Shown here: piece by piece, positions 30,190-41,898 of the stretch
Layout: each line of letters opens with the position of its first letter
Numbering within the stretch: the stretch's first letter is position 1
Origin: Phymatolithon calcareum
Taxonomy: Eukaryota > Rhodophyta > Florideophyceae > Hapalidiales
Length of the DNA stretch: 64,000 nucleotides
Reading direction: 5' to 3'
Assembly: GCA_977006965.1 (NCBI GenBank)
Contig: OZ345385.1
Location: forward strand, 124,001 to 188,000
Position numbers and translations under genes: made by a program
The notes under the pieces: model-generated
What the model was told of the DNA's origin: nothing
The model's database searches: none
What the model saw: only the letters and a program-made list of their open reading frames with translations

Positions 30190-33100
30190 GCCGAACAGTT
30201 TCATTGCCTTCCTTGGCATGTGTAATGTTCTACATCGTTGTCCAAGTCAAGAACCGTGATTACAAGGAGGCAGCAGCGGCAATCGCTGTCGCCGTGTTTA
30301 ACAGTTACCACGTTTTGCGAACCATATGGGGACTCATTCTAGTTTATGAATTCCGAAACTGGAACCTTTATGCTCTCAGATGTTTTGTGAGTCTGGGATA
30401 TTGTGTTCCTCGCTATGACTATTCTCCCGATGTCAAGAGGATGCTTTCAAAAGCGAAGTCCTGCCGCACGCGGTGGAAACGCCCTCTAGTCCGCCTTTTT
30501 CACAGTTCGACGGCCAGGATTATGAATGTGTACAACCGGTTATTGTCCTGCACACATCCTGTGTCCCCTTTATCTTCTTCTGTTCAACCGACTTCCTCTT
30601 CTTCTGCAATACTTGACGGGACAGTTGACGAAAATTGTACTCGTCTATCTCACCACACGAATTCGTCTTCTATATCGTCTAGTTCGACCAGCTATTTTCT
30701 TCCCCAACGCGAGGTGAGGAAATGCGCATCATTTTACAACTGGGCAATGGGGAACGTGTATAGGTGCGATGATGCCAATAACCTGACTGTGGAGGAAATC
30801 AAGAGGAGTGTGGACTATCACATGGTGGTGAACAGCTCACTTATTGACAACGAATTCACCGATGCAGAGCTTCCCGTACGACCCACACTGTTCTCACGTG
30901 TGGTTCGCAGTGATCCAGAGAGACATAGCGCTATGTCACGGTTCGTGGCATCTTGCCTGAAGTCAACAAAGCCGGAGGAGTGCTCTGTTCGATGGCTTGT
31001 ATCGTTCCTGGCACGATTTCGTCATCGATGGCTTGTCAACACCAAAGGTTTGGGATTCTCTTCTAGTGTGTCTCTGCGGACATCCCAGAGACTTGGTGTT
31101 CTCACATCTGCACACACAACTCAAGGATCTGTGAAAGACAATGGATCTACTGAGAAGTTTGTGACTCAGTTCTCGCCATCTCACGAATACAGCACGGGGT
31201 TTCATGAGTACATTTATGGATACACCTGTATAACACAGCGATGCATGCTACCGTTCAAAATGAACGCCGACTTCAGAAATGATATATTGTTTGACGTACA
31301 TGAGGCGACTATCAGAGACGCAGCAAAAGATGATTGGCATAAATCGTCTTTGAACGAGCTCAGGGATGAAGAGCGTTCGGCTGTTGAAAATATCACAAGT
31401 GTTTAGTTGGCCCGTTTTACCGCACTCATGGAGAACGTCGAGCTCGTAAAAGAAGACGACACGGTTTTTTCTGAAAGTAACACACCCATGAACTGGGAAG
31501 AAGGAGCCTCAAGCATGGATACTCTTATGTATCAGCTTGGCTACGACGCTGGTACGGACCGCAAGGAATTCTTTCAGGCCCTACCAGTGCAAAGAAAGGC
31601 AGTGTCTTCTTTTCTGTGGAATATCAACCCCAACTGTTTACTTCTTCAAGCGAGTGTTCATGTTGACAATCATCTTGCATTAAACTGTGGAGACAAGCTT
31701 GATGCGTTTGTTGATGAATGGCAGGTATCATCTCAAGCTGGACAACCTGAGCGCACAACATCGGTGTTTGAAAATCAGTATAATCTTGAAATGAGGCGAC
31801 TACAATATGAAGTAGCGGGACGAACACCCCACTTTGGGGCGGACTGTGGCAACGCTCGCTTCATTGGATGTATGGCAGAGACTGTGCGAAGTATATTGGC
31901 GTCGTGGGTTGCTGAGAATGACTCTGAAACAGCCGGGTGGAACGTGAGTATTGCATCAGTTGGTATAAGGTTCTTGTGCAGTAGACAGCTGTGCTCTGCA
32001 ATTTCTGAAATGCGAACCATTCATCGGGATGAAGAAGAAACGCAAAGTTTGTATACGAGGGTTATTTGGGAAGTTTAGCCGCATTTGGGTTGGAAGGTGG
32101 GAGACGAGGTCGTTCGGAAAGTCGGAGATATACGTCAGTCGTCGTTACTCATCATGTTGTTCCTTCTTGGATTTCCGTGTTTAAAAGTGGAGGCATCAGA
32201 GAATGAGGGAACTGTTTCTGGCTCAAGCAGTGGTGACCCCACAATCGAATTTGAAGATGAAATCACGGTGAGGCCAGTTTCCGGTCCCCAGGAACTCCAA
32301 ATATTACTCACATGCGACCAGGAATCCAAAACAATGTCCATAATCTTCAGTCCCGAGTCGTCGGTTTTCAATTGGGAAGAACGGAGGGATGCATTCATGG
32401 GAAGGCTTGCTGCCCAAAGGCATTGGCGAACGACTCGACTATCATCGAATAATGAGCTGCTTCGAACGGAAACGAATCATTCAGATATATGTTCTCCTGT
32501 GCAGCACATTGCACTAGAAAATCTTGGCAAAAAGTACGGATTAAGGTATTGGTCGGGGTGACCACCGTTCAGTCCACAGATCGCCCAATTTGAGATACGA
32601 AACATGGTGGAGAACGAATTTGGTGTGTGGGATTTCGGCCATTTCGCTCGAAGGTCTTCTGATTTCATCGGAGCTCTGAACGTCGTAATTGACACTCATA
32701 TGCAGCGGAGAACAGACGTGGGAACTCTTTTCGCAGACGGATGTGATGCTGTGGAACCTGGTCGTACGGATGACGCTTTACGCCTATTTGGTCGTTGTAT
32801 CGCGGAATATGATCACCGAGAAGCATTGAAAGACGCATTTGGTGTCATCACGAGGAAAAACACAAAATCTGACTCCGAAGTAGATGTTTTGCAAAAGCAA
32901 ATGAATGTGCAATTCAGGACTCTGCTTAACCGAAGCCATATCGAAGAAGAAAATAGAGTAGTGGACGAGATCGATCTTCAGATGCTTGTTAAATTCTTCG
33001 GTCGCATTTACGAGTTAACGGGTTCCGAAGACGGACTGAAAGAAAGGCGGAGGCACTGTTCTATGAAAGTGGTGCGAATAGCGCTGCGTCGAAGAAAGCG

Positions 33101-34114
33101 ATTCATGCCATCGAATCCTTCATCATTCATAAGGGTTACTTTCATGAAGGTTCTTCACTTGCTTTTTATCTCGCCGTCGCACACCAAAGTCGTTTTCACG
33201 AATCTCAGGATCAAGTACAACAGGAATTTGCGGCCAAATGTATGGTGCGCCTAAAATGGTGTGTTCACGATGATTCTGACGATTGTTTTGGATTAAGTAT
33301 CGGATACTTGCTTGAGAAAGGGTTCTATGTGAGAAGGAAGCGTACAGAAGTGAGAAAAGGCTGCGAACAATTCTTGGTCTACTTTTTGTGAAACAATCAG
33401 CATCCAATGAAAGCACGAATGAAGTCATTGGACATGAACGTGTTTTTGGGATTGGAATACGTCCGAAAGACGCCATGTTGGTCTCCATATGGCTCGCTCC
33501 CCAAGTGCACGAATCGCTTAGGACTACTGTATCACAAGGGAGCTCAAGGTATTCCAGCGGATGCATTGGCGGCAGAGGAAAAGTATGCGGCTTCCATTGA
33601 AAACGGAAACCATGACGCCCTTTGTAACATGGGTGTTCTGAAGTGCGGCATCGGTGAAGAAGATGTCGGCATTGAGTACCTAAAAGAAGCTGTTGACGCA
33701 GGATGCAGTTCTGGAATGAATAATCTGGCCTTGGCGTACGAGGTTGGAAATGGGGTCAATCGAGATACACTTGAAGCTGAGAGACTTTACAATAAGAATC
33801 CAGTTGCAATGTATAATCCGGCGGTATTGTACATGTGGGGAGACCCTGAAGTTCAATATAACGAAAACCTGTCCGCATCGCTGCGAATGATCTCTGAGCT
33901 TATTAGTCCAGAAACGGAGCTCGAACGGTTGTACAATCTTCAAGAGCAGGTCATGAAGCTTGATGTGTTAAGAGGCAGCAGAGGTGAGACGGTTTCGATG
34001 AGGAAAGTGGAAGTTGAAGAATTAGATGAATTTCTTGTGTATGTGAAGATTCTCGAAACTGGTGAAACAAGCCGTGTTTTGGGAGATGAAGAAGGTTCAG
34101 AGATGGGCATTTAG
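30190..34114 (+). pseudogene. Gene A: membrane protein with C-terminal Sel1-like repeats, decayed copy
   Basis: This is the first of three copies of an unrecognised family. It lacks the 5' end: homology starts at ~30207 (SLPSLACVMFYIVVQVKN). It then has a hydrophobic N-terminal part, a Ser-rich linker, and a long middle with VDYHMVVNSSLIDNEF, SAHTTQGSVKDNGSTEKFVT and ATIRDAAKDDWHKSSLNEL. A hydrophobic LLIMLFLLGFPCLKV segment and C-terminal Sel1-like units (IPADALAAEEKYAASIENGN; GMNNLALAYEVGNGVNRDTL) follow. In-frame stops are TAG 31404-31406, TAG 32076-32078 and TGA 32559-32561, with frameshifts around 33035 and 33250-33400. Apart from the TGA at 32559, these positions are open in at least one of the other copies (Gln at the first two). 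Confidence 0.8.
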
Positions 34115-34460
34115 TTAAGTTTCGTTTATCAACGTAGTTCAGTAGATTTCCTGGCTGCCAAGAAAGTACTTTCGGTACGTATAGTAAAGCAAATCTGCCC
34201 GTGCTGGGCTTTGTTGCATAATCTAAGACATGTGCGTTTATAGACTTCCAGTACGTGTTTAGTGGCTTCAAAGTGCACCGGGGACAACCTTCAAGTATAT
34301 AGAGAAGATTGTTTATCATAGAAACCATACCACTTCACTCTGTCACGAAGAACTTTCCTTGATGGAAATGGTAGTAGTCATTGATAGCAAGGGTGAAGAA
34401 GGAAGTTGAGATATAGTAGTTGGGCTTAAAGAGTAAGGAAGGAGGGATATCATACTCTAA
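34115..34460. other. No recognisable feature
   Basis: Downstream of gene A. Short frames only. Confidence 0.4.
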
Positions 34461-34466
34461 ATTGGT

Positions 34467-34545
34467 TGAAGAAGAAGAAGACCTGTCGATTTTTATTTGA
34501 ATGCTACCAACATATCCGCGGATTGTGGACGATGTCAGCCGAACC
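34467..34545 (-). mobile_element. Diverged 3' end of the GAA-tailed LINE
   Basis: gaagaagaagaag...cgatttttattt.a.tgctaccaaca.atc.gcgga aligns with the reverse-strand 3' end at 39535-39612 and with the 3' end of the LINE at 39360-39430. Confidence 0.6.
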
Positions 34546-34649
34546 CTTTTACAGGTACACGTAGTATTACATGGACACGCGCACAGGCGCGTGACCAAGT
34601 TTTATTAAGTCCGATTAACTCGACATGCCATTACGTGGTAGGTCACCAG

Positions 34650-35013
34650 AGCCAGAGAGCATATGGAGACCCTTGAACGCACGCTAGCAGGGTACGAACC
34701 TGAAGGAGAAAAACGACTGGAAACAGAAAACGAACTAGATGAGCTCTTACTATTTAGCAAGACACTCAGAGCACGCATGGAGAACGAAGAAGGCCTGTAT
34801 TAATCCGCAGAATGCAAGGCAGAAAGTGGTCGATTCCGAGCACCAACAATCCCGTAGAGGACTGAGATAGGACTACTTTGAGTCCTGAGTTTTCCCGTCC
34901 GCCATACTGGTGGACGTTTCGTGAGCTGCACAAAGGTAGGTAGCATCAGAGGAAGCCTTGGCCATATCTTCGGAAGTCAGTGGGGCTTTTAAATAAACTT
35001 GAAAGGAAAAAAA
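34650..35013 (+). mobile_element. 5'-truncated LINE 3' end abutting gene B
   Basis: Encodes the LINE C-terminus (METLERTLAGYEPEGEKRLE then NELDELLLFSKTLRA, stop near 34803), followed by the 3' UTR shared with 9699-9856 and tail gggcttttaaataaacttgaaagg + poly-A. Gene B sequence starts immediately after the A run. No matching target duplication is visible upstream, so the first ~26 codons of B were lost with or before this insertion. Confidence 0.85.
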
Positions 35014-35494
35014 ATCATTCCACTTGCATCCATTTACGCTCTTGACTTCATCACCGACAAGTGGCGAACCATACGTGACACCCGCCGCAATGGAATGGTA
35101 CAGTTGTTCGTGTCATTGCCTTCCTTGGCATGTGTAATGTTCTACATCGTTGTCCAAGTCAAGAACCGTGATTACAAGGAGGCAGCAGCGGCAATCGCTG
35201 TCGCCGTGTTTAACAGTTACCACGTTTTGCGAACCATATGGGGACTCATTCTAGTGTATGAATTCCGAAACTGGAATATTCATGCTCTCAGATGTCTTAT
35301 AAGTCTGGGATATTGTGTTCCGCGCTATGACTATTCTGAAGATGTCAATAACATGCTTTCTGTAATGAAGTCTTGCCGCGCGCGTTGGAAACAGATTCTT
35401 GTCCGTCTTTTCGACAGCTTGAAGACCAGGATTATGTATGTGTACAACCGGCTATTTTCCTGTACACATCATGTGTCCCCTTTATCTGCTTCTG

Positions 35495-35890
35495 GACCCA
35501 GGATGTCGCTAAACTCGCCTAAGGCGCTCCGGCGCAGACAAGACTGGGGAATTCAGTAACCCCCCCGCGTGGATCGCCGCGCGGCACGACAGACCCGGGA
35601 AGTCGCTAAACTCGCCCATGGCGCCATCGGCGCAGAAACGACTCGGGACGTCGCAAACTCCACCGCGTAGATCGGCGGGCAGGCCGAGCGAGAGTAAGTC
35701 CCAAAGAGATGCACGGCAAGGACGACCCAGGATGTCGCTAAACTCGCCTAAGGCGCTCCGGCGCAGACAAGACTGGGGACGTCAGTAACCCCCCCGCGTG
35801 GATCGCCGCGCGGTGCGCCAGACCCGGGAAGTCGCTAAACTCGCCCATGGCGCCTCGGCGCAGAAACGACTCGGGACGTCGCGAACTCCC
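35495..35890 (+). repeat. Two tandem 229-bp GC-rich units
   Basis: GACCCAGGATGTCGCTAAAC starts at 35495 and again at 35724. Within each unit the core gtcgctaaactcgcc(t/c)a(a/t)ggcgc also occurs twice. Tandem 5' monomers act as promoters in several LINE families; a promoter role here is inference. Confidence 0.85.
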
Positions 35891-36123
35891 ATGTGCGTAC
35901 CGTCGCTCGTGAAGAGACGGTATACTCTGCGTGGCAATAGAAGCGATATGATTTTCCCCCTCGAGATCTCTTCTGTGAGACCAGAGGTAGGTTTTGGAGT
36001 TCTGCTGACTATGTCACTTTTAGCGAAATAGAGCTTTTGGGTTCCGATTGAGTCCTAGTGTCTCGCCAGAAGTGTTGCCCCAAGCGTCAGCAGATGCATT
36101 GGTAACACTATAAAAAAATTCCT
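35495..36123 (+). mobile_element. Internally deleted LINE: two 5' monomers joined to a 3' UTR
   Basis: The 14-mer tttatctgcttctg precedes it (35481-35494) and recurs after it (around 36137-36151), a target duplication. The left part is a tandem pair of 229-bp units. The right part (from ~35950) aligns with the 3' UTR of the LINE downstream (ctcgag.tc...gagaccagaggt.ggttttt; gttgccccaagcgtcagcagatgc.ttggtaac). There is no EN or RT coding between them. It behaves as a non-autonomous derivative of the intact LINE. Confidence 0.8.
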
Positions 36124-36172
36124 CTTCTTCTTCTTTATCTGCTTCTGTCCAACCGACTTCCCCTTCTTCTGG

Positions 36173-39100
36173 TGCCTGAAGAGCCAACCAACGAAGAAAA
36201 TAACTAGGAAGAAGTTCCTGGTGGCCACGATAAACGTGGCGGGATCGAGGGAAGCAGGGGCCTATGCAGAAAACTTAATCGAGAAACACGGTTGCTCTGT
36301 CGTGGGAATCACTGAAACATACTGCAAGATGGAAGCTAAAATCCGCACGAACTATCCTCAGATAGGCGCTCCCCGACCTTGCGACAACCCGTACGACAAG
36401 CCCCACGGCGGAGTTGCATTGATTGTGGCGAATCCGGTAGCATTTCGGCTAATATTCAAGAAAGCGGAGAAAAATTTTCAACTCATGATTGCGAGGGTGG
36501 GAAAAATACTAGTTTCGGTGTGTTATATCTCACCTTCAGCGTCCACTCAAGGAAATAAGGGAAATGAGGTACAGAGGTGCCTGGGGATGCTACAGACTTA
36601 TAGCAGGGAGCCTTCTATTGCTATGGGGGACTGGAACGCAAGGCATAAAACATGGGACAGGAAAACCAACCAAAGGGGCACCTTTCTGCTGCAATGGTCG
36701 GAAAAAAACGGATGGGTTCCACATCACGGAAGAGCAAGCACGTGCATCACATACAACGGCGAACGCAACATCGATTTCTTTCTCAGCAAGCGGCTGACAC
36801 CGGGATCGGTCACATCGCCGAACGGCCCCTGGGAGGGTAACCTCCAGCACAGGCCTGTGATGTCGAGTGTCCCGACAATAACACCGAGGCAAAGACGCAA
36901 GGAGGTTATATCTACGAGGAGCAGATCGGACCCGGAGGTCGTCGAAAAGGTACGAACGGAATATCGCCACAGACTACCTACACAAATCATGCGTCTAAAA
37001 GCATGCCAGTCCCCCAGGGAGCTGGATTCAACTTATGAATCTATTGTGGGCATCTTTATCCAGCCTTGGAGGAAAACAGTTCCAATGGAAGGAGCTAGAA
37101 ACACGTTCTGGACGCCCACTCTTAGAGAGATGGCAAAACAGCGAACAAAACTGTTCAGAAGAGCTCGGAAAACAAAGAGCGAGGTCGATATTCTAGCTCA
37201 CAAGAATTTCAAGAAAAAAATGAGCAAAGAGGTAATTGGCGCCAAAAAAGCGTCCTACAATCGATTCTTGGATGACCTAGACCAGCTCCCAGCAGCAGAA
37301 GCCCATGAGAAGATGTCCAAAATGGCAAGAGCTCTCTCTAGGCGAAAGACCGAAAATGTCAAGCAAGGAAGAACGCTCTCACCTGCACTGTTCCTTGCCC
37401 ACCTCTCAAGCCTCTGTTGCTCCGAGGAAGGATGGAGCGGAGATACCAAATCGTTTGCCCCCCCTTGGACATTCCGCAGCGACATAGAAGCGGCTATCAG
37501 GGATAGTCCAATTGGTAAGGCCCCTGGATGGGACAAAATACAAACCGAAATGTTGAAAGTGGACCCAGTCCTAAGCACAAGAGTACTATTTGCGATTTGG
37601 GAAGCTTGTGGCCGATTGCAAACCACACCCTTGGCATGGAGAACAGCGGAAATTGTACCTATCTACAAGGATGGAGATACAGCACTGCCGACGAGCTACC
37701 GCCCAATCTCCCTCCTAAGCCACATGAGGAAGATAATCGAAATGGCACTAGACAAGATGATCAGAAGGAAATACAAGTTCCATATATCACAGCTGGGGTT
37801 CCAGAAACGAAAGGGCACTGAGCTGGCGCTTCTCCATGCTGAAGCCCTCCGACAATCAGGCCACAGCTGCGCGGCAGTCTTAGATCTTAAAGCTGCCTAC
37901 GACTCCGTACCAAGGAATAAGCTTGCAGAGAGAATAAGGAAGGTTCTGGAACCAGAGATCGCCGAAATGGTTATTCCATTTCTGGATCCCTCATTCATAC
38001 AGGCGAGAGACGACGAGGATTCCGTGTGGTACACCATTGACAGAGGCGTTCCTCAGGGGTCCCCTCTCAGTCCGTGCCTGTATAATATCTTCATGGACAC
38101 GTTTGCCGTTGCGCTAGACTCCATTCCGAAGAATATCACAAACGGGCCCTGCAAAATGTTTGCAGACGACGTGAAATTGTCCGCAAAATCAGTGGAAGGC
38201 CTCCAAATTATCCTTGATTTAGCCTCGAAGTGGGCACAGAGAAACGGTATGGTGTGGAACACCAAGAAAAGCGTAATCCTTTGGACCAAGGACACGGCAG
38301 GTCACAGCTTCCGGCTCTCAGGGCGGCGGCTAAAGACTCTCCGGGAGGTAAAATGCCTCGGGGTAACACTAACGGAACAGGGAGTCTCAGACACCAAACT
38401 GACAGACAGGATCAAGAAATCCAAAAATGTGCTTGGGTATCTCCGACGGCTGGGCGTGTTTACTAATGGTGTCCATCCCGCGAGGGCGATTAGGCTGTAC
38501 AAATCGCTTGTGCAGTCAAGATGGGAATATGCCCTTCACCTCTCACCTTGGACCGCGAAGGTGGCCTCGGAAGTCAGGAAGGTTGAATCTATGTTTTTCG
38601 GGCAAATCCTTGGGAAACCAGGAAAAAGAAGCTTGGACAGGTGCAGGGCCATGTGCCGAATACTCCAACCCAAGGTAAGAAGAGACGTCCTTGCAAGACG
38701 ATTTGTGCAGAGATTGATAAGAAGACGCGATGCGCTGATATCTGGTCCAACAACAGAGATCGCGAACAAGGAACGTCAAGAAGCGGAGAGAGATATTGTC
38801 CATGCGAAAGTGAATGGTTTCCTGTGCGAAGCAGCAAACGAAACGATAGCTACGACAAACATCAAGAAATACCAAAGAAACAAGATACTGGAGGCCGCAG
38901 AGGATGCGGAAAAGTCGAAAAAACGACCTATACCGCACGCGAAAGTGTCGTTACCGCCGCACCTTCTCTTCAATTCAAGGAGACATAGAACACTTGCCAT
39001 CAAGTGGTCATTTGGAATGTTCCCTCCAATGAGCACCTCTACCCTTATCGAACTCACCGGCCAATGTGGAAAAGATGCCATCGAAGACGTGATAAATGGC

Positions 39101-39440
39101 CTTGCAAAGGACAGACTCTCCAAAGAAGACAGCGCCTGGACTAAGCGAGCACTCAACGAGCTCCTAACCATGTTTCAGGCTGTGGACAAGTAAGGACTAC
39201 CCGCAAATTGAAATTACAGCGTGCCACAGGACAGGGGAGTAACTTTCCTCCTCGAGGTCCCGAAGGAGACCAGAGGTGGGTTTTTGTAGTCCACTGAGTC
39301 GTGTCACACCAACAAGAAAAGAAAACCCCTTCAGGACAGAATCTAGCCAAAACCCCTTGGCCTTAGGAAAGTTGCCCCGAGCGTCAGCAGATGCGTTGGT
39401 AACTTTTAAATAAAAATCTACCTTTCTTCTTCTTCTTCTT
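36173..39440 (+). mobile_element. Near full-length non-LTR retrotransposon (LINE)
   Basis: This is the only LINE in the window with an intact protein frame. The body starts soon after the second copy of the gene-B linker. It ends with a 3' UTR (gttgccccgagcgtcagcagatgc) and a tail that merges with the host (TTC)n Ser codons. The 5' UTR monomers seen in 35495-35890 are missing, so this copy is 5' truncated by a short distance. Confidence 0.9.
36221..39193 (+). CDS. LINE endonuclease-reverse transcriptase protein, intact frame
   Basis: The N-terminal ~220 residues are an APE-type endonuclease: GITETYC (catalytic Glu), MGDWNARH (Asp/Asn), NIDFFLSK and a terminal HRPV (His). The reverse transcriptase follows: KAPGWDKIQTEM, YRPISLL, LGFQKRKGTELALLHA, AAVLDLKAAYDSVPR (motif A Asp), GVPQGSPLSPCLYNIFMD, KMFADDVKLSA (motif C, FADD at 38159-38170), then a connection region and a basic C-terminus. 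No RNase H or Cys motif is evident at the end, unlike the fragments at 11283 and 50121, so these are different LINE clades. There is no ATG at the frame start: codon 36221 is GTG, and the frame is open upstream into host sequence. The protein would nick target DNA and copy its own RNA into it. All catalytic residues look present, so this copy, or a close relative, may have been active recently. Confidence 0.93.
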   Translation: MATINVAGSREAGAYAENLIEKHGCSVVGITETYCKMEAKIRTNYPQIGAPRPCDNPYDKPHGGVALIVANPVAFRLIFKKAEKNFQLMIARVGKILVSVCYISPSASTQGNKGNEVQRCLGMLQTYSREPSIAMGDWNARHKTWDRKTNQRGTFLLQWSEKNGWVPHHGRASTCITYNGERNIDFFLSKRLTPGSVTSPNGPWEGNLQHRPVMSSVPTITPRQRRKEVISTRSRSDPEVVEKVRTEYRHRLPTQIMRLKACQSPRELDSTYESIVGIFIQPWRKTVPMEGARNTFWTPTLREMAKQRTKLFRRARKTKSEVDILAHKNFKKKMSKEVIGAKKASYNRFLDDLDQLPAAEAHEKMSKMARALSRRKTENVKQGRTLSPALFLAHLSSLCCSEEGWSGDTKSFAPPWTFRSDIEAAIRDSPIGKAPGWDKIQTEMLKVDPVLSTRVLFAIWEACGRLQTTPLAWRTAEIVPIYKDGDTALPTSYRPISLLSHMRKIIEMALDKMIRRKYKFHISQLGFQKRKGTELALLHAEALRQSGHSCAAVLDLKAAYDSVPRNKLAERIRKVLEPEIAEMVIPFLDPSFIQARDDEDSVWYTIDRGVPQGSPLSPCLYNIFMDTFAVALDSIPKNITNGPCKMFADDVKLSAKSVEGLQIILDLASKWAQRNGMVWNTKKSVILWTKDTAGHSFRLSGRRLKTLREVKCLGVTLTEQGVSDTKLTDRIKKSKNVLGYLRRLGVFTNGVHPARAIRLYKSLVQSRWEYALHLSPWTAKVASEVRKVESMFFGQILGKPGKRSLDRCRAMCRILQPKVRRDVLARRFVQRLIRRRDALISGPTTEIANKERQEAERDIVHAKVNGFLCEAANETIATTNIKKYQRNKILEAAEDAEKSKKRPIPHAKVSLPPHLLFNSRRHRTLAIKWSFGMFPPMSTSTLIELTGQCGKDAIEDVINGLAKDRLSKEDSAWTKRALNELLTMFQAVDK

Positions 39441-39530
39441 CGTCTTCTTCCATTCAATCGAGTTCTTCTTCTTCTGCACTTCCTCACAACTCAACCGATG
39501 AAATACACTGGCTCTTTGGAGCCATGAAGA

Positions 39531-39612
39531 AGAAGAAGAAGAAGAAGTGGAGATTTTTATTATAGTGTTACCAACGCATCTGCAGACGCTTGGGGCAACA
39601 CTTCTGATGAGC
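39531..39612 (-). mobile_element. LINE 3' tail in gene B with ggagccatgaag duplication
   Basis: ggagccatgaag occurs before (39518-39530) and after (~39611-39624) a segment that is the reverse complement of the LINE 3' UTR (gttgccccaagcgtctgcagatgc...). Gene C has the uninterrupted sequence here, proving insertion in B after the B/C split. Confidence 0.88.
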
Positions 39613-41898
39613 CACAGGAGCCATGAAGAAGATTTGCAAAAACATTTACAACTGGGTAAGGGAGAACTGGAAAAATTGCTATTCTCGCAGTGACCCGTCC
39701 TTGGAGAATATCAAGAGGACTGTTGACTATCACATGGTCGTGAATAGCTCACTTATCGACAACGAGTTCTCAAATGTCGACCTTCCCGTACGACCCGCAA
39801 TATTCTCACGAGTGAGTTACAGCGATCTAGAACGACAAAGCGCTATGGCACGGTTTGTGGCGTCATGTCTGAAGTCAAGAAAGCCGAAGGAGTGCTCCGT
39901 TCGATGGGTTGTATCGTTCCTGGCAAGATTTGGGTCTGAATGGCTCGCGGCTACCAAAGATTTGGACTTGTATGACTTGAAGTCATTAACGTTCTTCCAG
40001 AAAACCAAATGGTGGACATCCCAAAACCTTGTCGTTCTCGCATCTGCGCACACAACTCAAGGCTCAATTGGAGACAATGGATCTACTGAGAAGTTTGTAA
40101 CTCTGCGTTCATCAGATCGCGAATATGCCACGGGCCAAGTACAATACCTTTGTGCTCGCATCTCGATCTCACAGCGATGCATGCTTCCGTTCAAAATGAA
40201 CGGTGAGGTCGGTCACACACTAGACTTCGACTTTCAAAAGGCGACCATCAGAGACGCAGCAAAAGATGATTGGCATAAGACGTCTTTGAACGAGCTCGAT
40301 GACGAAAATCGTTCTGCAGTTGAAAATATCACACCTGTTCAGCTAGCCTATTTCTCAACGCTAATGGAAGAGAGTGTCGAGCTTGCCAAAGAAGGTGATA
40401 GAGTCACCTGGAAAAGTAACGCACCCATCGGCTTGGAAGGCAAGCACCCAGCCATTGATACTTTCATATACCAACTTGGCAATGACACAAGCGAGGACTA
40501 CGAAAAGTTGTTGAAGGACGTCCCGATTCAAAAAGAAATATGTTTATCTTTTCTCTGGGGTAACAGTCCCAACTATCTATTGCTTCAAACAAGCGTTCAT
40601 GTTGACAACAATATTGCATTCGATTGCGGGAATAGACTTGACGCGTATGTGGAAGAATATGAGGCAATCTCTGAGATGAGAGCATCTGAACTCACAACAT
40701 CTGTATTTGAGAGTCAGTACGACCTTGAACTGAGGCGACTGCGGAGTGAAGTAGCGAATCCAATACTGGACAGTGAGATCTTCAGTGACATCCCTCGCTT
40801 CATTAGATGTGTAACAGAGACTGTGAGAAGTATTTTGGGGTTCTGGGTTGCTGAGAATGACGCTGAAGAAGCCGGATGGAATGCAAGTATTGCACCAGTC
40901 GGCATCAGGTTCATGTGCAGCGAACAAGTTTGCTCTGCTTTCGCCGAAATTGAAAACGTAAGTCAGTCAGAAGAAGAAATGCGAAATTTGAATATGAGGA
41001 TTGTTTGGGAAGTTCAAGCGTATTTACAGTGGAATGTCGAAAAAGAGGTCGGTCGGAACGCTGAAGATATACGGAAGTCGCCATTTTTAATCATGCTATT
41101 CATTCTTGGATTTCCATCTTTGAAAGTGGAGAAAACAGGGCACGAGGGAACTGTTTCTGGGTCAAACCACAGCGACCCCACAATCGAATTTGAAGATGGC
41201 ATCACAGTGAATCCAGTTGCAGGTCCCTAAGAACTCCGTATATTTCTCACTTGTGACCAAGAATCCAAAAAAGTGTCAGTAGTCTTCCGTCCAGAGTCGC
41301 ATGTTTTCAAGTGGCAAGAATGGAAAGATGCATTCATGGGGAGACTTGGTGCCCAAAAGTATTGGCGATCGACACGATTGTCATCGTATAATGAGCTGCT
41401 TCGACCAGAAGCGAATGATTCAGATATTTGTTCTCCTGTGGTGTACATCGCTTCAGAAAAAGTTGGGGAAGAGTACGGAATAAGATATTGGTCGGGGTGG
41501 TCACCATTTATGCCACAGATTGCCCAATTTGAGGTACATAATGTGGTGGAGAACAAACACGGTTTGTCGTATTCCGAACGTTTTGCTCAAGATTTTACTA
41601 AATATATTAGAGCTATGAACGCGGCAATTGACATTCAAAGCCAACAGAGAACAGATGTGGCAACTATATACACAGACGGAAATTGTGCTCGTGTAGAAGG
41701 TCGTGTTGATGACTCCCTTAGACTATTTGGACGTTGTATTGCGGATCACGGCCACCGAAAAGCACTAAATGATGCTTTTGATATTGTCACAAGGCAAAGC
41801 CCTGTGTGTGAGAATCAAATGGTTTCCCTGGAAATTCAAATGGATATCCGATTCAAGAATGTTCTCGAAAGAAAGCAAATGGAAGAGCACATTATACC

